From: Flavobacteriaceae bacterium | GTDB lineage: Bacteria > Bacteroidota > Bacteroidia > Flavobacteriales > Flavobacteriaceae | Assembly (NCBI GenBank): GCA_016649785.1 | Contig: JAENXB010000012.1 | Location: forward strand, 1-23,159 | Direction: 5' to 3' | Length of the DNA stretch: 23,159 nt | In this document: positions 1 through 7,196 of the stretch, piece after piece | Layout: every line of letters begins with the position of its first letter | Numbering within the stretch: the stretch's first letter is position 1 | Notes under the pieces: generated by a model | Told to the model about the DNA's origin: nothing | Database searches by the model: none | What the model saw: only the letters and a program-made list of their open reading frames with translations | Translations under genes and position numbers: made by a program

Positions 1-1566
1 CAATGTCAACATTCCCTCGTATTTATTATCACTGTTACGGGGTGACCAGTCATTTTGATTTCCGTGTTTTCCGGCTTCCATAGTAAAATGGTTCCGGGGA
101 AGGACATCACAAGGTGAAAGTTTTAACTGATCTATGGCCGTGGCGTAAACAAAAGGCTTAAAGGTAGATCCTACCTGCCTTCTCGCTTGTTTTACGTGTT
201 CGTATTTAAAGTGCTTGAAATTGATACCACCAACCCAGGCTTTTACTTCCCCGGTTTGAGGGGTCATGGACATCATCCCGGCATTTAAAAACGATTTGTA
301 GTACAGGATGGAATCCGTGGGGGTCATTATGGTATCTTTTATGCCACTCCAGCTAAAAACGCTCATTTCGGTTTTCTTGTCAAAGGAATCCTCGATCTCT
401 TTTTCGGATTTTCCCTGAGCTTCCATTTTATGCCATCTCGCAGATACCCGCATCGCATTTTTTACAATATGGGCAACCTGGGATTCATTTATATCCCTGA
501 AAGGCGCTGTTTTGTTATTCCTGTTCTGCCAGTCAAATTCCTTTTGAAGATGAGCCATGTGCATAGCAACAGCTTCTTCGGCATATTTCTGCATTCGGGA
601 ATCTATGCTGGTGTAAATTTTTAATCCGTCGCGGTAGATGTTATAGGTACCTCCGTCGGGTTTTGGATTTTTATCGATCCAATCTCTCATGAAGCCTTGT
701 AAATAAACCCTGAAGTAAGTCGCGATACCTTCGTCATGACCTTGAGGAGTGAAAATAATTTTCATAGGTATGGCCTGCAGGGAATCCTTTTCGGTGGAAG
801 TTAAAAACCCGTTTTTCTCCATTTGTTTCAGCACTTGATTCCGGCGTTGTTCTACCATTTCCGGCCTGCGCATAGGATTATATAAAGCGGCATTTTTTAA
901 CATGGCCACCAAAACCGCAGATTCCTCTATCTTAAGGTCCTTGGCTTCCTTATCGAAATAAATTTTTGAAGCAGAGCGTATCCCTACGGCCTGATAGACA
1001 AAATCGTACTTATTGAAGTACATGGTGATAATTTCTTCTTTGGTATATTGGCGTTCCAGGCGAATGGCAATGATCCATTCCTTGAATTTTTGCATTACCC
1101 TACCCATAAAAGTGTGAGAAACATCCTCGGTAAATAAAAGTTTGGCCAATTGTTGAGTAATTGTACTCGCTCCACCCCTGGTCCCTAAAAACACGGCAGC
1201 CCTAAGGGTTCCTATGGCATCAATCCCGGAATGTTCATAATAGCGCTCATCTTCAGTCGCTACAAGTGCCTGGATGAGATGAGTTGGTAAATCTTCATAT
1301 TTTATGGGGGTTCGGTTTTCACTATAATACTTGCCAAGGGTTTCACCATCTGCTGAAAAGATCTCGGTGGCCAAATTGGATTCCGGATTTTCCAGTTCTT
1401 CAAACTCGGGCATTTCCCCAAACGCGCCCCAACCTGCCAGAAGGAAAAGCAATATCAGTATCATTATCCCGATTCCGAAAAGGGTCCAAAAGCCAACGAT
1501 ATATTTGCGAAAACCTGTAGATTTATTGCCAGATTTTGAATTTGATTTCTTTGACGGATTTGCCAT
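1..1566 (-). CDS. mrcA: Class A penicillin-binding protein, PBP1A-like (3' end outside window)
   Basis: This is a bifunctional peptidoglycan glycosyltransferase/transpeptidase anchored in the inner membrane and acting in the periplasm. The frame is open from an ATG at 1566 through the left edge, giving 522 residues without the C-terminal part of the transpeptidase domain. There is a basic cytoplasmic tail (residues 1-20), one membrane segment (about 22-45), then a glycosyltransferase-51 domain with ATEDERYYEHSG (catalytic Glu105) and STITQQLAK (about 133-141). The transpeptidase SxxK motif is STFK with nucleophile Ser467 (bases 157-168), and a WSPRN segment lies near the edge. It starts 11 bases after the gldH stop, so it is probably co-transcribed with ricT and gldH. 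The PBP1A subtype is inferred from overall architecture; the class A assignment is secure. Confidence 0.93.
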   Translation of the reverse strand, partial: MANPSKKSNSKSGNKSTGFRKYIVGFWTLFGIGIMILILLFLLAGWGAFGEMPEFEELENPESNLATEIFSADGETLGKYYSENRTPIKYEDLPTHLIQALVATEDERYYEHSGIDAIGTLRAAVFLGTRGGASTITQQLAKLLFTEDVSHTFMGRVMQKFKEWIIAIRLERQYTKEEIITMYFNKYDFVYQAVGIRSASKIYFDKEAKDLKIEESAVLVAMLKNAALYNPMRRPEMVEQRRNQVLKQMEKNGFLTSTEKDSLQAIPMKIIFTPQGHDEGIATYFRVYLQGFMRDWIDKNPKPDGGTYNIYRDGLKIYTSIDSRMQKYAEEAVAMHMAHLQKEFDWQNRNNKTAPFRDINESQVAHIVKNAMRVSARWHKMEAQGKSEKEIEDSFDKKTEMSVFSWSGIKDTIMTPTDSILYYKSFLNAGMMSMTPQTGEVKAWVGGINFKHFKYEHVKQARRQVGSTFKPFVYATAIDQLKLSPCDVLPRNHFTMEAGKHGNQNDWSPRNSDNKYEGMLTL

Positions 1567-1577
1567 AGGTGCAATTA

Positions 1578-2066
1578 CTAATTTTGGGTGTTTTCTATTC
1601 TAAATCCAACCTGGGTAATCCCTTCCAGATTTTCAATTCCTTGTTCGCTTCTGTTTTTTCTCATCGCCTGTTGGATGGAAACTTTGAATTCCCCGGCCTC
1701 ATTAAACCGGAAGTTTTCTTTGTACCAAAGTTTATTTTCCTTTATGTCTCCAAATCCTGTGCCAAGCCACTGGCCATTCGGAGTAGCCATCTGATATTCT
1801 AAAGTATCCGTAATAACCTTTCCCTGAGGAAATTGAATTTGCGCGATCAAAAATAAGTTGCTGAAAGCAAAATCACTGTTATTCCTCACATTTATGAACA
1901 GGTTGTAATTTTGAACAGAATCAATATTTTGAAGATTAAACGTAAGAATTGAATCTTTATTCCATTTATTCGGAATTGATTGGTACTCATCAAATACCCT
2001 TTTTTTATCACAGGACATAAGACAGACTGAAACAATTATCAAAATCAACAAGAACGATTTATGCAT
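1578..2066 (-). CDS. gldH: Gliding motility lipoprotein GldH
   Basis: GldH is one of the lipoproteins required for gliding in flavobacteria and is linked to the Gld/type IX secretion machinery. The product is 162 residues with a signal peptide ending in LMSC, so Cys19 would be lipidated. The rest is a short, probably beta-rich domain without known catalytic residues. The ATG at 2066 is chosen because the lipoprotein signal begins there; the frame stays open upstream to about 2135, but those residues do not look like a signal peptide. This start overlaps the end of the PSP1 gene by 8 bases, so translational coupling is likely. Identification rests on sequence recognition plus the PSP1-gldH-PBP1A order known in Flavobacteriia. 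Confidence 0.87.
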   Translation of the reverse strand: MHKSFLLILIIVSVCLMSCDKKRVFDEYQSIPNKWNKDSILTFNLQNIDSVQNYNLFINVRNNSDFAFSNLFLIAQIQFPQGKVITDTLEYQMATPNGQWLGTGFGDIKENKLWYKENFRFNEAGEFKVSIQQAMRKNRSEQGIENLEGITQVGFRIENTQN

Positions 2067-3222
2067 TTTTCGATGGTTTTCCTTTTCGTCGCTGATTTTT
2101 ATTACGCTTTTTGTTTGAGCTCTTTGGCTTGTCAAACCTGGTCAAACTATCTTCTCCCACCACGTGGTTGAAATCGGGTTTGGAAGCATCATCCGGAATT
2201 GCCTGTACTTCATATTCCTCAAGGCTTGCGATAGGTTCCCTATCTATATTCGCCTTAATTATTTTATTGGCCTGCTCTGCAGTAAGTTTATGCCAGTTCA
2301 TCCAGTCCCCTTCATAAGCATACCATAAATGTCCCTGAAAGATGTCTATTTTTTGACAATTTGCAACACCCTTTTTGGTATAAAGTTTAATTTCGATTTT
2401 AGGAAAATCCTTTAGTGCATCCAGGTAAGAATCCAATTCATAATTTAAACAGCATTTTAGCTTTCCGCACTGTCCGGCGAGTTTTTGCGGATTTAAAGAA
2501 AGCTGTTGATACCTCGCTGCAGAAGTATTTACCGATCTGAAATCTGTTAACCAGGTAGAACAGCATAATTCCCTTCCGCAGGAACCAATTCCGCCCAATC
2601 TTGCAGCTTCCTGACGAAATCCAATTTGACGCATTTCTATACGGGTATTGAATTCCCTTGCAAATTCTTTAATAAGTTGCCTGAAATCTATACGTTCTTC
2701 AGCGGTATAGTAGAAGGTTGCTTTTGAGCCATCTCCCTGAAATTCAATATCGCTGATTTTCATTCTTAAATCCAGCCTGATGGCTATTTCACGGGCCCTC
2801 ACCTTCATTTTATCCTCTCCATCCCTGGCTTCCTGCCAAACATCAATATCACGCTGTGAAGCTTTTCGGTAAATCTTCAGAACTTCCTCGCTATCTACAT
2901 TTACTTTTTTCTTCTTCATTTGGACCCTGACCAGTTCTCCGGTAAGGGTTACCATTCCCACATCATGACCGGGAGATGCCTCTGTGGCAACTGTATCCCC
3001 GATGCTCAAACTCAATTTTTCCGTATTGGTGAAAAATTGTTTCCGCCCGTTTTTAAACCGAACTTCTACGCAATTAAAAGGTTCCATCCCATCCGGCAAT
3101 GACATATTGGCAAGCCAGTCAAAAACCGTGAGTTTATTACATCCATCGGTACCGCAAGTTCCGTTGTTTTTACATCCTTTTGGTTGCCCGTTTTTATCGT
3201 TACTACAGCTTGTACAGCCCAT
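2059..3222 (-). CDS. ricT: PSP1-domain protein, RicT/YaaT-like
   Basis: This 387-residue protein belongs to the PSP1 C-terminal domain family, whose Bacillus member RicT (YaaT) forms an iron-sulfur complex with RicA and RicF that affects RNA processing and development. The signature cysteine segments are visible: GSCGRELCCSTW and GQCGKLKCCLNYE. A cysteine-rich N-terminus (Cys3, 6, 17, 23, 28) precedes the domain, and the last 30 or so residues are strongly basic (Lys/Arg/Asn-rich), suggesting nucleic-acid contact. It starts at an ATG at 3222 and its stop overlaps the gldH start. Its role in Bacteroidota is not established; the link to gldH and PBP1A is positional. Family assignment is firm, function is inferred. 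Confidence 0.88.
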   Translation of the reverse strand: MGCTSCSNDKNGQPKGCKNNGTCGTDGCNKLTVFDWLANMSLPDGMEPFNCVEVRFKNGRKQFFTNTEKLSLSIGDTVATEASPGHDVGMVTLTGELVRVQMKKKKVNVDSEEVLKIYRKASQRDIDVWQEARDGEDKMKVRAREIAIRLDLRMKISDIEFQGDGSKATFYYTAEERIDFRQLIKEFAREFNTRIEMRQIGFRQEAARLGGIGSCGRELCCSTWLTDFRSVNTSAARYQQLSLNPQKLAGQCGKLKCCLNYELDSYLDALKDFPKIEIKLYTKKGVANCQKIDIFQGHLWYAYEGDWMNWHKLTAEQANKIIKANIDREPIASLEEYEVQAIPDDASKPDFNHVVGEDSLTRFDKPKSSNKKRNKNQRRKGKPSKNA

Positions 3223-3384
3223 ATTGTTTAGGTTCTTTGTGGTATTACCCCACTATTTGATCTGTTATTTTTTTTAAAAGGTAAATATATCACTTTTTAA
3301 GTGAGGGTTAAAAATTTCCTTTTTTCCATAAAAGTATATAAACGAAAAAGCTGCTTCAATATTAGTAAATATGATTAAAGGCTT
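3223..3384. other. Intergenic region between ferredoxin and ricT
   Basis: This AT-rich gap separates two operons on the same strand. It should contain the ricT promoter, and loosely matching TAnnTTT-like boxes are present, but none with a convincing partner. A short hairpin (TCACTT, loop TTT, AAGTGA at 3290-3304) lies in it; no U-tract follows on the minus strand, so it is not called a terminator. Confidence 0.35.
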
Positions 3385-3618
3385 TCAGTTTGTCTCTTTT
3401 ACAGAAATAATTTTCACCGGACACGCTTTTGAAGCGGCTTCACAAGCATCCAAAATTGAATAATTGTGAGACTTGAGTGTATAAAAACCTTTGCTGTCAA
3501 CAGATTTTAACAACACGCTTTTTCCGTCTTTTTTTGACATTTGAAAGTATTGAGGAGCAACCTCAACACAGTAGTTGCAGCCAATACACTTATTTCTTTG
3601 TAAAGTGACTACAACCAT
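3385..3618 (-). CDS. Small [4Fe-4S] ferredoxin
   Basis: A 77-residue ferredoxin carrying one cubane cluster. The ligands are visible as CIGCNYC (Cys11, Cys14, Cys17) and the distal ACPV (Cys66). An extra Cys59 resembles the additional cysteine found in some single-cluster ferredoxins. The start codon overlaps the stop of the U32 gene by one base (TAATG), so translation is coupled. As last gene of the trhO-trhP-like operon it is a plausible electron donor to, or partner of, the iron-sulfur-dependent U32 enzyme. That partnership is inferred from position only. It is the last gene before a 162-base gap. Confidence 0.9.
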   Translation of the reverse strand: MVVVTLQRNKCIGCNYCVEVAPQYFQMSKKDGKSVLLKSVDSKGFYTLKSHNYSILDACEAASKACPVKIISVKETN

Positions 3619-4856
3619 TAGGCTTGTGTGATTTTATATAATTTATCGGACGTTCTCACCCTAAAAGGTAATTTTAAGGTAATATGATCCCCTTTAATTG
3701 CTTTTTCGAATGGAAAATCATTTACAAACATATCCTCTATCATTACTTCCTCCACTCCGGTACTAGGGCCAGTTATCAATATTTTATCTCCTTTTTTGAT
3801 ATCGTAGGCTTCAATTTTAAACTCTGCAACTCCGGCTTCGGGAAAATAGTGAGTGCCCTTCCCAATGTATATCTTTTTTTGAGTGGCTTCTGAACCATTG
3901 TGATTGCTCCATTCTCCTAATTTTTGTCCCAGGTAATACCCGGACCAAAATCCCCGATTGTAAACTGTGTTTAACGCACCCATCCACAAGGTTACTTTCT
4001 CCTTTGAATAGGCCTCAAGGTAATAAGCATCTATAGCCTCGCGATATGTTTTGATCACGGTTGCAACATATTCCGGTGCCCTGCCACGACCCTCAATTTT
4101 TAGAACCTGTATGCCTGAAGCGATCACCTGATCCAGAATATCTATGGTGCAAAGGTCTTTGGGCGACATCATATATTCATTGTCAAGTTCAATTTCAAAA
4201 CCTGTTTCCTGGTCTATTACCGTATATTTTTTTCGACAGTTTTGTTTACAGGCACCTCGATTTGCCGAAGAATTATCAGAGTGCAAACTCAAATAACACT
4301 TTCCTGAAACCGCCATGCAAAGGGCCCCATGACCAAATATTTCAATTTCCACCAAATTCCCGGAAGGCCCCTTTATCTGATCTTTTTCAATTTGATCTGT
4401 AATATGCTTTACCTGCCGTAAACTCAATTCCCGGGAAAGCACCATCGTATCGGCAAATAAACTGTAGAATTTTACAGTTTCAATATTGGTAACATTAAGT
4501 TGGGTAGAGATATGCACTTCCATTCCTATTCCCCTTGCTGAAGCTATCACCGCCTGGTCCGAAGCTATCACAGCCGTGATCCCGGCTTCCTTTGCTTTGT
4601 TCAGAAGTGTTTTTACTACTGAAAGATCGTGGTCGTAAACAATGGTGTTAAGGGTTAAATAGCTGCGCGTATTTTTTTCTTCACATCTTCTTACAATTTC
4701 CGATAGATCGTCCATTGTAAAATTGACAGATGCGCGTGCCCTCATGTTTAGCTGTTCCACTCCAAAATAAACCGAATCTGCCCCGTTTTGAAGTGCAGCC
4801 TGAAGGGATTCAAAATTTCCCGCAGGAGCCATTAATTCAATTTTTCCTTTTTCCAT
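3618..4856 (-). CDS. trhP: U32-family tRNA uridine-34 hydroxylase, TrhP (YegQ)-like
   Basis: A 412-residue U32 protein. Members once annotated as collagenase-like peptidases include TrhP/YegQ, which makes 5-hydroxyuridine at tRNA position 34 using prephenate, and RlhA, which hydroxylates a 23S rRNA cytidine; both depend on iron-sulfur clusters. The N-terminal barrel begins ELMAPAGN; four conserved cysteines (Cys180, 187, 203, 207) sit in the U32 signature with GHGALC and GKCYLS. The C-terminal U32 domain (about 326-412) starts KKIYIGKGTHY and ends SDKLYKI. Length is near YegQ and well below RlhA, and there is a single U32 core, which favours TrhP. It begins 6 bases after the trhO stop and overlaps the ferredoxin by one base. 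Alternative: an RlhA-like or unassigned U32 enzyme. Confidence 0.83.
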   Translation of the reverse strand: MEKGKIELMAPAGNFESLQAALQNGADSVYFGVEQLNMRARASVNFTMDDLSEIVRRCEEKNTRSYLTLNTIVYDHDLSVVKTLLNKAKEAGITAVIASDQAVIASARGIGMEVHISTQLNVTNIETVKFYSLFADTMVLSRELSLRQVKHITDQIEKDQIKGPSGNLVEIEIFGHGALCMAVSGKCYLSLHSDNSSANRGACKQNCRKKYTVIDQETGFEIELDNEYMMSPKDLCTIDILDQVIASGIQVLKIEGRGRAPEYVATVIKTYREAIDAYYLEAYSKEKVTLWMGALNTVYNRGFWSGYYLGQKLGEWSNHNGSEATQKKIYIGKGTHYFPEAGVAEFKIEAYDIKKGDKILITGPSTGVEEVMIEDMFVNDFPFEKAIKGDHITLKLPFRVRTSDKLYKITQA

Positions 4857-4862
4857 CCTTCG

Positions 4863-6221
4863 CTATTGAATAATTTTAAACAATTTGTCCGAATTCCTTA
4901 TTCTAAAAGGTAAGGACATGGTTATTTTATCTCCGGCATTTGCAATGTTTGCAAGTTTGCCATTCACGTACATTTGCTCTAATATAAGTTCCTGAACTCC
5001 GGTTGTTGGTCCGGAAACAATAATTTTATCTCCAACTTGTAAATCGTTTTCCTCAATTAAAAATAATGCGATTTTAGATTTGGTGTAATAGTGTGCTCCT
5101 TTGCCGATCAATACTTTTTTTTCTGAAATGCGTTGACGGATATTTTTTGGCTTTTTGAATACGGCTAAAGCAGCGTCCGGAAGCTCTCCCGATTTTTTGA
5201 ATTTCAGGTCTTTTGATTTTCCTTTTTTGAAGATCATATTGCCTTTATCGAGTCCTTTTCGCAATTTAATTTGATCCACCAACGGCAAATTAATAATCTC
5301 CAGACATTCGGAAGAACAACAACCTTCCATTGAATCTCTACACTCATCACATTGAAGAAAGAGCAAATGGCAGGCATCATTAGCGCAGTTGGTATGGTTG
5401 TCACAGGGTTTTCCACATTGATGACATTGGGAAACTATATCATCGGTAATCCGTTCCCCAAGTCGATGGTCAAAAACAAAGTTTTTACCAATGAACTTAC
5501 TCTCTAATTTTTCAGCATTTATTTGGCGTGTGTATTCAATAATTCCGCCTTCCAGCTGATAGACATTTTTAAATCCTTTGTGCTTAAAAAAGGCGCTTGC
5601 TTTTTCGCATCGAATTCCTCCGGTACAATACATCAACAAGTTTTTGTCTTCCTTATGTGCCGCAAGTTGGTTTTCAATAATGGGAAGAGATTCCCTGAAG
5701 GTATCCACATCGGGAGTAATTGCACCTTTAAAATGACCAATTTCACTTTCGTAATGGTTTCGCATATCCACTACAATTGTATTTGGATCGTTTAGAAACC
5801 TGTTGAATTCTTCGGCTTTTAAGTGAATGCCTATGTCAGTTACATCAAAGTTTTCATCGTTAAGTCCATCGGCAACAATTTTATTTCGCACCTTAACCGT
5901 TAACTTTAAAAAAGAATGATCATCGTGTTCCACAGCGATATTCAGGCGAATTCCCCGCATAAAATCATATTCTTCAATGGCTTTTTTAAATTCGTAAAAA
6001 TAATCAGCAGGAAGTGAGAGTTGCGCGTTAATGCCCTCTTTGGCAACATAAATTCTACCGAGAACCTCTAAAGGATTCCAGGCTAAAAATAAGGCATCCC
6101 TAAAAGATTTTGGGTCTTCAATTTTTGCATACGCATAAAAAGACAACGAAAGTCGTTGTTTGCCCGCTTCATCTATAAGCCCGGCCCTTTCTTCTGCGCT
6201 TAAGGTGTTGTATAGTTGCAT
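4863..6221 (-). CDS. trhO: Rhodanese-family tRNA uridine-34 hydroxylase, TrhO (YceA)-like, with extra C-terminal U32-type domain
   Basis: TrhO hydroxylates uridine-34 of tRNA in an oxygen-dependent reaction. The 452-residue product has the usual N-terminal ferredoxin-like domain (about 1-120), a rhodanese domain with MYCTGGIRCEK (catalytic Cys199, second Cys205), and a cysteine-rich C-terminal segment (about 245-310: HQCGKPC, NCANDAC, CDEC, GCCSSEC). The E. coli enzyme ends near the position equivalent to residue 335; here a basic linker leads to an added domain (about 365-452) with KKVLIGKGAHYY, GDKIIVSGP, TGV, LPFR and SDKLFKI. That domain is roughly half identical to the C-terminal domain of the next gene's U32 protein. 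It starts at ATG 6221 with a good promoter upstream. Core assignment is secure; the extension's role is unknown. Confidence 0.9.
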   Translation of the reverse strand: MQLYNTLSAEERAGLIDEAGKQRLSLSFYAYAKIEDPKSFRDALFLAWNPLEVLGRIYVAKEGINAQLSLPADYFYEFKKAIEEYDFMRGIRLNIAVEHDDHSFLKLTVKVRNKIVADGLNDENFDVTDIGIHLKAEEFNRFLNDPNTIVVDMRNHYESEIGHFKGAITPDVDTFRESLPIIENQLAAHKEDKNLLMYCTGGIRCEKASAFFKHKGFKNVYQLEGGIIEYTRQINAEKLESKFIGKNFVFDHRLGERITDDIVSQCHQCGKPCDNHTNCANDACHLLFLQCDECRDSMEGCCSSECLEIINLPLVDQIKLRKGLDKGNMIFKKGKSKDLKFKKSGELPDAALAVFKKPKNIRQRISEKKVLIGKGAHYYTKSKIALFLIEENDLQVGDKIIVSGPTTGVQELILEQMYVNGKLANIANAGDKITMSLPFRIRNSDKLFKIIQ

Positions 6222-6277
6222 GCTATAAACGGTTTAAGTGAGAAAATATATTCAGTTCTAAATGGAAGAACAGGCTG

Positions 6278-6308
6278 CAAAAGTAAGGATTTTTTGAGGT
6301 CAGGTCAA
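6278..6308 (-). promoter_or_regulatory. Predicted trhO promoter
   Basis: On the minus strand TTG (6308-6306), 20 bases, then TACTTTTG (6285-6278), matching the Bacteroidota -33 TTG / -7 TAnnTTTG pattern. The start would lie near 6272, giving a leader of about 50 bases. The -33 TTG lies inside the outer arm of the hairpin at 6306-6348. Confidence 0.6.
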
Positions 6309-6348
6309 CAAAAAAGCATCAAATTGGTACTTTGATGCTTTTTTGTTG
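6306..6348. repeat. Hairpin repeat, copy 1 (upstream of toxin-antitoxin pair)
   Basis: A perfect 18-base-pair inverted repeat: CAACAAAAAAGCATCAAA (6306-6323), loop of 7, and its reverse complement (6331-6348). It resembles a bidirectional rho-independent terminator, yet it sits between two divergent genes, where a terminator is not expected. A tail matching TAATTCGTTATT follows at 6354-6365. The hairpin and tail recur at 7087-7145. Confidence 0.85.
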
Positions 6349-6386
6349 AAAGTTAATTCGTTATTCTCAAACCTGGAATCTTCTTT

Positions 6387-6416
6387 TTTGAAAAGTAGTT
6401 TTTTGATGTATCTTTG
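6387..6416 (+). promoter_or_regulatory. Predicted promoter of the toxin-antitoxin operon
   Basis: TTTG (6387-6390), 18 bases, then TATCTTTG (6409-6416), an almost ideal Bacteroidota promoter. The -7 box ends only 5 bases before the antitoxin ATG at 6422, so the transcript would be leaderless or nearly so. Confidence 0.7.
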
Positions 6417-6421
6417 TAATT

Positions 6422-6628
6422 ATGAAGATTCTCGTAGAAATAGCCGATGATAAAGCCGCCTCCTTTCTGGAGATACTGCGGGGTATTTCATTTATTAAGG
6501 TCCAACCCCTTACCAATGCAAAATCAGAACTTATAAGCGAGATTAGAGAAGCGGTTGAGGAAATGAAATTAATAAGGGCAGGAAAAAAGAAAGTTCGGGA
6601 TGCGGAAGATTTTTTAAATGAGCTTTAA
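6422..6628 (+). CDS. Antitoxin of a type II toxin-antitoxin pair
   Basis: A 68-residue acidic/amphipathic protein starting MKILVEIADDKAASFLEIL. The N-terminal half looks like a short beta strand followed by a helix, as in small Bacteroidota antitoxins, and the C-terminal half is a charged helix likely to wrap the toxin. It overlaps the downstream toxin gene by 11 bases (6618-6628), the classic coupling for this class. Such proteins usually bind their toxin and often repress their own promoter. I do not recognise a named family. The antitoxin call rests on size, gene order and overlap with a RelE-type toxin. Confidence 0.78.
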   Translation: MKILVEIADDKAASFLEILRGISFIKVQPLTNAKSELISEIREAVEEMKLIRAGKKKVRDAEDFLNEL

Positions 6629-6947
6629 GGTTAAATCAACTGCTGTTTTTGAAAAACAAGCCAAACGTCTATCCAAAAAATTTCCTTCCCTAAAAATTGA
6701 ACTTGGAGAGCTCATTCAAAAACTCAAAGAAAAACCTGAACTAGGAACGCCTATCGGGAAAAACTGCTATAAAATCCGGATTTCAATTGCTTCAAAGCGC
6801 AAAGGAAAAAGTGGCGGTGCAAGAGTAATCATCAATATTGTAATTTCCAGGCTCAGCGTTTACCTCCTCAACATATATGATAAATCTGAAAAGGGAAGTC
6901 TTACCAATAAAGAATTACGAGAACTTTTAAATGATCTCCCGGAATAA
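6618..6947 (+). CDS. RelE/ParE-superfamily toxin (HigB/RelE-like)
   Basis: A 109-residue basic protein with the RelE-fold pattern: N-terminal helical part (STAVFEKQAKRLSKKF), a helix (ELGELIQKLKEKPELG), then beta strands containing GKNCYKIRISIASKRKGKSG and GGARVI, followed by LLNIYDKSEKGSLT. The KGKSGGARVI segment is typical of RelE/HigB toxins of the mRNA-interferase type, and YDKSEKGSLT is a common C-terminal motif among Bacteroidota members. Residues that would cut mRNA cannot be assigned from sequence alone, so a ParE-like gyrase target is not excluded. The start overlaps the antitoxin gene. The pair lies between two copies of a hairpin repeat, suggesting a mobile or excisable cassette. 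Confidence 0.86.
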   Translation: MSFKVKSTAVFEKQAKRLSKKFPSLKIELGELIQKLKEKPELGTPIGKNCYKIRISIASKRKGKSGGARVIINIVISRLSVYLLNIYDKSEKGSLTNKELRELLNDLPE

Positions 6948-7086
6948 AATCCCGCCTCTAAACAAGATGCAAATTCTTATTTAACTCTGCCTCAAAACTT
7001 TCAGCATTCAAAAAATGTCGTTTCATTTTATGATGCCTGCTTATTGAAAGGTATGATTCGGTTACTTTTTCTGAGTTCACTTCAAT

Positions 7087-7123
7087 AAAAAAAGCATCAA
7101 ATTGGTAATTTGATGCTTTTTTT
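7087..7123. repeat. Hairpin repeat, copy 2 (downstream of toxin gene; likely terminator)
   Basis: A perfect 17-base-pair inverted repeat, AAAAAAAGCATCAAATT (7087-7103), loop GGT, and its complement (7107-7123), ending in a run of seven T. It is well placed to terminate the toxin-antitoxin transcript. Its inner 25 or so bases match copy 1 with one difference, and both copies are followed by TAATTCGTTATT. The two copies lie about 780 bases apart in the same orientation. Confidence 0.85.
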
Positions 7124-7128
7124 CGAAC

Positions 7129-7188
7129 GGCTAATTCGTTATTTTATATTTTAATTTTCTGTCTAAAAAATTAAATAACGAATTAGCC
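7129..7188. repeat. 16-base inverted repeat upstream of recA
   Basis: GGCTAATTCGTTATTT (7129-7144) is matched exactly by its reverse complement at 7173-7188, around a 28-base AT-rich centre. The left arm is also the tail of hairpin repeat copy 2 and is shared with copy 1 near 6352, so this motif occurs three times in the region, once inverted. Confidence 0.85.
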
Positions 7189-7196
7189 TCCCTCAA

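Noticed and set aside
2067..2135. Extension of gldH upstream to 2135.
   Set aside because: It would bury the lipoprotein signal peptide behind 23 polar residues and extend the overlap with ricT.
3290..3304. Short hairpin upstream of ricT as an operator or terminator.
   Set aside because: Only six base pairs in very AT-rich DNA, with no T-run; likely chance.
3618..4856. Annotation as a collagenase-like U32 peptidase.
   Set aside because: The well-studied family members YegQ and YdcP are RNA hydroxylases, and the neighbour is TrhO; no protease motif is evident.
6958..7143. A 61-codon open frame on the minus strand reading NNELAVRKKASNYQFDAF and onward, with a similar short frame (KKASKYQFDAF) through hairpin copy 1.
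   Set aside because: The shared peptide comes from the palindromic hairpin, which reads similarly on both strands. There is no start codon with signals, and the frame through copy 1 ends after a few residues. A decayed gene is possible but unsupported.
6306..7188. Hairpin repeats as integron attC sites around a toxin-antitoxin cassette.
   Set aside because: No GTTRRRY-type core sites, no bulged attC structure and no integrase in the window; the stems are perfect AT-rich terminator-like repeats.
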